Shown: one piece after another, positions 6,956-10,283 of the stretch
Layout of the letters: the number at the start of each line of letters is the position of its first letter
Position numbering within the stretch: position 1 is the first letter of the stretch
Source: Spirochaetota bacterium
GTDB taxonomy: Bacteria > Spirochaetota > GWE2-31-10 > MWDO01
Direction: 5' to 3'
Assembly (NCBI GenBank): GCA_017998755.1
Contig: JAGOCL010000057.1
Location: 1 to 10,283, forward strand
Length of the DNA: 10,283 nt
Made by a program: the position numbers and the translations under genes
The notes under the pieces: model-generated
What the model was told of the DNA's origin: nothing
The model's database searches: none
The model's input: the letters and a program-made list of their open reading frames with translations, nothing else

Positions 6956-6983
6956 AATATAACTAATTATTTAAAAAATTCAA
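6956..6983 (-). promoter_or_regulatory. Possible promoter for the 184-residue protein gene
   Basis: On the minus strand TTGAAT (6983-6978) is followed after 16 bases by TATATT (6961-6956), giving a leader of about 60 bases to the start at 6888. The region is so AT-rich that other box pairs also fit, so this is only a candidate. Confidence 0.3.
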
Positions 6984-7020
6984 TAATTATTTATAATTAT
7001 TTCAATTCATTAAATAAATA

Positions 7021-7049
7021 TTGAGTTTTTTTATTATATAGAATAGAAT
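7021..7049 (+). promoter_or_regulatory. Candidate promoter for glgB
   Basis: A TTGAGT -35 box at 7021-7026 and a TAGAAT -10 box at 7044-7049 are separated by exactly 17 bases. Transcription would start near 7056, giving a very short leader that contains the strong AGGAGGA ribosome binding site just before the ATG at 7073. No operator or riboswitch is visible. Confidence 0.55.
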
Positions 7050-7072
7050 ATAAAAAAAATCAGGAGGAAATA

Positions 7073-9319
7073 ATGAATACTACGATAGATAAAGAGCAGA
7101 TGAATAGGATTACGTATTCTTACCATTGGGATCCGTTTCAGGTTCTTGGGTATCATGAAGTTACCGTCGACGGGAAAAAGGTCGGATCAGTTAGGGGGTA
7201 TTTACCCGAAGCGCGAGACGCCGAGTTAGCGATTATAGAAAAGGGTAAAAAAACTTATAAAAAAATGGAGAAAGTCCATAACGACGGGATGTTTGAAGTT
7301 TTATTAGATAAAACCGGTAAGCCGGATTATCTTTTTAAAATAACTAATTGGGAGAATCACTCATGGGAGATAGACGATCCTTACAAGTACGATCCGGTAC
7401 TGACTGATTTTGATTTCCATCTGTTTAACGAAGGTAATCACTATAAAATTTACGAAAAGCTTGGGGCTCATCTTATCGAAAACGGCGGGAAAAGCGGTAC
7501 GTTATTTTCCGTATGGGCGCCGAATGCTAAACGAGTTTCGGTTATAGGGAATTTCAATCATTGGGACGGTAGAAGAAACTTGATGAGAAACAGAGGATCT
7601 AGCGGTATATGGGAGCTATTCATTCCGGATATTGCCGAAGGGGAAGTGTATAAATTTGAAATTAAGACTCAAGACGATCGTCTTTTAGAAAAAGCGGATC
7701 CATACGCTTTTAAAACGGAGTTGAGACCAAAAACGGCGAGCGTCGTTCATAAATTTGGCGCGTACCAATGGAACGATAAGTTTTATATGGAGAATAGGGA
7801 TAAACGGAATCATTTTAACGAACCTGTATCTATATATGAAGTTCATCTTGGAAGCTGGAAACGAAAGGGATACAACGAGTATTTAACTTACAGAGATTTT
7901 GCTTTGGATCTTGTTAATTACGCGTCGGACATGGGCTATACTCATATAGAGTTACTGCCGGTTGCCGAACATCCTTTCGACGGCAGTTGGGGGTATCAAG
8001 TTACCGGTTATTTTGCTCCGACTTCGAGATTTGGTTCGCCCGAGGATTTTTGTTATTTTGTCGATAAATGTCACGAGAAAGGGATCGGGGTTATTGTAGA
8101 TTGGGTGCCGGCTCATTTTCCGACCGACGCTTTTGCATTAGCGCAGTTTGACGGAACGGCTTTATACGAGCATGCCGATCCTCGAAAAGGATTTCATAAA
8201 GATTGGACTACTCTTATATTTAATTTTGGACGTAACGAAGTCAGAAATTTTTTGATCTCCAACGCGCTTTTTTGGCTCGATTACTACCATATCGACGGAT
8301 TGAGAGTCGACGCCGTAGCTTCGATGCTCTATTTGGACTATGCCAGAAAAGCCGGCGAGTGGATTCCTAACGAATTCGGCGGTAACGAGAATCTGGAAGC
8401 GGTTCATTTTATTAAAAGACTTAACGAACAAGTTTATTTAGAACATCCCGGAGTTTTGATGATAGCCGAGGAGTCGACCGCATGGACGGGCGTATCTAGA
8501 CCTACATATGTCGGCGGACTGGGATTTGGCCTGAAATGGAATATGGGGTGGATGAACGATTTTCTGAAATATATCTCAAAAGATCCTATTTATAGAAAGT
8601 ATCACCACAATAGTTTAACTTTCTCTATGATATACGCTTTTAACGAAAATTTCGTATTGGTGCTATCGCACGACGAAGTCGTTCACGGTAAGAATTCGCT
8701 TATCAGTAAGATGCCGGGAGACGATTGGCAGAAATTTGCCAATTTGAGATCGGCTATAGGATTTATGTACGCTCATCCCGGGAAGAAATTAACTTTTATG
8801 GGGAGCGAATTCGGTCAATGGCGCGAATGGAATGCAAATCAGAGCTTGGATTGGCATCTGCTGGATTGGGACAGACATAGACAACTGCAAAATTATTTTA
8901 AGAGCATTAATAGGATTTATAAGGAGAACCCCGCGTTATACGAAGTAGATTTTCAGTGGCAGGGTTTTGAATGGGTAAACTGCAACGATTGGGAAGGCTC
9001 TGTGGTGAGTTTTCTAAGAAAAGGGCAGGATCCTAACGACGTCGTTCTTACTGTTGTTAATTTTACGCCGATACCGCGATATAACTACAGAGTCGGAGTT
9101 CCTAAGCATTGCCATTGGGACGAGATACTAAATTCCGACGCTATTGAATTCGGCGGCGGAGGTTTGGGCAACTACGGCGGATTTTGGTCGGATCAGTGGG
9201 CTTGGGATAATCAACCCAATTCGCTATGTTTGACGATACCGCCGCTTGCGATCGTTATGTTTAGAGCGAAGAAAGAAGCGCCGCAAGTAACGACCGAAGC
9301 GACTAGCAAGAAAAAATAA
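7073..9319 (+). CDS. glgB: 1,4-alpha-glucan branching enzyme (GH13)
   Basis: This cytoplasmic enzyme cuts alpha-1,4 glucan chains and rejoins them as alpha-1,6 branches during glycogen synthesis. The order is an N-terminal module (about 13-110, with HWDPFQVLGYHE), a CBM48 module (about 135-230, with FSVWAPNAKRVSVIGNFNHW), the GH13 barrel (about 250-620) and a C-terminal beta domain. All four GH13 regions are intact: DWVPAHF at 343-349, GLRVDAVASM with nucleophile Asp413, IAEES with acid/base Glu466, and SHDEVVH with Asp534. YEVHLGSW at 255-262 is typical of branching enzymes. The catalytic positions sit eight residues later than in Escherichia coli GlgB. The protein is about 20 residues longer than that enzyme, partly from a polar tail ending in SKKK. 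A strong AGGAGGA site sets the start. No other glycogen gene is adjacent. Confidence 0.97.
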   Translation: MNTTIDKEQMNRITYSYHWDPFQVLGYHEVTVDGKKVGSVRGYLPEARDAELAIIEKGKKTYKKMEKVHNDGMFEVLLDKTGKPDYLFKITNWENHSWEIDDPYKYDPVLTDFDFHLFNEGNHYKIYEKLGAHLIENGGKSGTLFSVWAPNAKRVSVIGNFNHWDGRRNLMRNRGSSGIWELFIPDIAEGEVYKFEIKTQDDRLLEKADPYAFKTELRPKTASVVHKFGAYQWNDKFYMENRDKRNHFNEPVSIYEVHLGSWKRKGYNEYLTYRDFALDLVNYASDMGYTHIELLPVAEHPFDGSWGYQVTGYFAPTSRFGSPEDFCYFVDKCHEKGIGVIVDWVPAHFPTDAFALAQFDGTALYEHADPRKGFHKDWTTLIFNFGRNEVRNFLISNALFWLDYYHIDGLRVDAVASMLYLDYARKAGEWIPNEFGGNENLEAVHFIKRLNEQVYLEHPGVLMIAEESTAWTGVSRPTYVGGLGFGLKWNMGWMNDFLKYISKDPIYRKYHHNSLTFSMIYAFNENFVLVLSHDEVVHGKNSLISKMPGDDWQKFANLRSAIGFMYAHPGKKLTFMGSEFGQWREWNANQSLDWHLLDWDRHRQLQNYFKSINRIYKENPALYEVDFQWQGFEWVNCNDWEGSVVSFLRKGQDPNDVVLTVVNFTPIPRYNYRVGVPKHCHWDEILNSDAIEFGGGGLGNYGGFWSDQWAWDNQPNSLCLTIPPLAIVMFRAKKEAPQVTTEATSKKK

Positions 9320-9336
9320 GAATAAATTGACGATTT

Positions 9337-9391
9337 TATTAACCTACGAACCTATTAACCTACGATTTAAATCATAGGTTAATAGGTTCGT
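9337..9391. repeat. Long inverted repeat with overlapping direct repeat between convergent genes
   Basis: Arms at 9346-9362 and 9375-9391 are perfect 17-base reverse complements around a 12-base centre. The centre can pair three more bases (GAT/ATC) past one C-A mismatch, which on the minus strand becomes a U-G pair. A 13-base direct repeat, TATTAACCTACGA, occurs at 9337-9349 and 9353-9365 with a 16-base period, partly inside the left arm. The element lies between the ends of glgB and the glycosylase gene, so it may act as a bidirectional terminator. The flanking T-tracts are short (TTTT at most), so a dispersed intergenic repeat is also possible. Confidence 0.8.
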
Positions 9392-9401
9392 AATTTTGAT
9401 G

Positions 9402-10040
9402 TTATTTGATTATATCTCCGGCTTCTTTGTACCAAAGGACAAAGTCCAGATGAGATAGCGGTATGTTTATTTGAGAACTGAAGTCCTTCATTCGCGATTC
9501 GATTGCGTAGTATTTATCTTTAGTTATAGTCTTTGGGATTTCGTTTATAAATTTATATTTTTCAAGATTTCTTAAAATATGTCTGTCGAGGATTGCAATA
9601 TTTTCGCCAAAACCGATATTTCTAAGAAAGTGGCTCGCTTCTTTTAGGCCAATACCTTTAATATTTTTCCAAAACCATTCTCTTGTCTGAAAAATATTAT
9701 CAGTATCAATATGCTTTTTTATAAAAATTTTATTGTTTTCCATGAATTTATATTTCGCCTCGACTATATACCGCGCTTTGTTGTTTTTAAATCTTACGAT
9801 TTTAAGTATATCCGCGATTTGATTTGCGTCGTCGGAAAAAATTAATTTTTTTTCCAAAAGGGTTTTTACCGCTTTGTCCGCTGAGAAAGCTTTTGATTGA
9901 GGGGTCAACAGACAAAAAACTAGTTCGTAGAATATCTCTTCCTCGCCTGAGCAGTTCCAAAGATGCGCAAATTCGTTTAATCTTTTTACAATACGGCTTT
10001 TTACGACGCAATAAATATCTTTTATCTCTTCATACGCCAT
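9402..10040 (-). CDS. ogg: Ogg2-family 8-oxoguanine DNA glycosylase/AP lyase
   Basis: This bifunctional base-excision repair enzyme removes 8-oxoguanine and nicks the abasic site. The 212 residues match the compact Ogg2 class, smaller than eukaryotic-type Ogg1. The helix-hairpin-helix is at about 127-141 (KNIKGIGLKEASHFL), with the predicted Schiff-base lysine Lys133 and catalytic Asp152 in AILDRHILR. An early LLTPQSKAFSADKA segment (44-57) is typical of the family. The chain ends in LWYKEAGDIIK, and the terminal Lys212 fits the C-terminal lysine known in Ogg2 enzymes to help distinguish 8-oxoguanine. The ATG follows the upstream stop codon with no gap (TAA then ATG), which suggests co-transcription and coupled translation. 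It is convergent with glgB. Confidence 0.92.
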   Translation of the reverse strand: MAYEEIKDIYCVVKSRIVKRLNEFAHLWNCSGEEEIFYELVFCLLTPQSKAFSADKAVKTLLEKKLIFSDDANQIADILKIVRFKNNKARYIVEAKYKFMENNKIFIKKHIDTDNIFQTREWFWKNIKGIGLKEASHFLRNIGFGENIAILDRHILRNLEKYKFINEIPKTITKDKYYAIESRMKDFSSQINIPLSHLDFVLWYKEAGDIIK

Positions 10041-10283
10041 TTATAACTCTTTTTTACAAATATTTATAAAATAATCCAAGGTTTTATCTTTTCTAATCTT
10101 TTTTTTGAGATATTTGAATAGTTTTACGGCTTTTTTGAATTTCTTTTTTGAGAATAGGGTTACTGCGTTTTCGAAGACTTTTTTATTTTCATTTTTTTCA
10201 AAATATTCGTCGTCTGAAGGGATGCAATCCAATATTTCATATATTTCTAAAGGAGCTGAGTTTTTTTGATGATATTTTCCAAG
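10041..10283 (-). CDS. C-terminal fragment of a class III adenylate/guanylate cyclase-like protein (partial)
   Basis: The reading frame is open from the stop at 10041 to the window edge, so this is the last 80 residues of a larger protein and not a small gene. The visible part begins LGKYHQKNSAPLEIYEIL, which resembles the segment closing class III nucleotide cyclase domains (commonly a KG..EP..VYE pattern). It is followed by a helical, lysine-rich unit of about 45 residues with a TPR-like pattern (FENAVTLFSKKKFKKAVKLF). Class III cyclases in several phyla end this way. No catalytic residues lie in the window, so the assignment is an inference from the tail alone. The TTG at 10232 is unlikely to be a real start because coding sequence with family-like residues continues upstream. 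The downstream ogg gene follows with no gap. Confidence 0.6.
   Translation of the reverse strand, partial: LGKYHQKNSAPLEIYEILDCIPSDDEYFEKNENKKVFENAVTLFSKKKFKKAVKLFKYLKKKIRKDKTLDYFINICKKEL

Noticed and set aside
8162..8431. An 89-codon minus-strand frame inside glgB.
   Set aside because: It lies opposite the conserved GH13 catalytic region and has no independent signals.
9337..9391. Telomere-like or CRISPR-like repeat array based on the repeated AACCTA units.
   Set aside because: There are only two direct copies plus an inverted arm, with no spacers of constant length and no Cas genes. A palindromic intergenic element explains it better.

Overview
The window is AT-rich chromosomal DNA with compact, standard-code bacterial genes. 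It looks like the core genome of a low-GC, probably Gram-negative bacterium. I cannot place it reliably. An Ogg2-type glycosylase and a class III cyclase tail with a TPR-like end would fit groups such as spirochaetes or Elusimicrobia-like lineages, but this is only a guess. I see no transposase, integrase, phage gene, CRISPR array or tRNA.

Layout. (1) Bases 1-26 are the 3' end of a 5S rRNA gene, followed by a T-run, so an rRNA operon ends here. (2) Bases 178-3216 (+) hold a promoter and a tight four-gene unit: hisB, hisH, a FecCD-type permease and its ABC ATPase. It joins two histidine-biosynthesis genes to the membrane and ATPase parts of a metal-chelate or corrinoid importer. (3) Bases 3229-6285 (-) hold a riboflavin operon, ribD-ribE-ribBA, with overlapping genes. 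It is driven by a clear promoter and led by an FMN riboswitch with an unusually small P2 loop. Lumazine synthase (ribH) is missing from the cluster. (4) Bases 6334-6888 (-) encode an unrecognised 184-residue protein. (5) Bases 7021-9319 (+) hold glgB, glycogen branching enzyme, with its own promoter and a strong ribosome binding site. (6) Bases 9337-9391 hold a long perfect inverted repeat between convergent genes. (7) Bases 9402-10283 (-) hold an Ogg2-family 8-oxoguanine glycosylase directly behind the C-terminal end of a protein that resembles a class III adenylate/guanylate cyclase and runs off the window.

How the genes fit together. RibBA makes both the pyrimidine and the four-carbon precursors of riboflavin, RibD performs the deamination and reduction, and RibE performs the last dismutation. 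The FMN riboswitch closes the feedback loop. HisH supplies ammonia to a HisF that must be encoded elsewhere, and HisB acts later in the same pathway. The other loci look independent.

No new biological system is evident. The observations most worth checking are the variant FMN riboswitch and its possible expression platform, the inverted/direct repeat after glgB, the his-plus-importer operon, the orphan protein, and the cyclase fragment, which is open upstream to the window edge.
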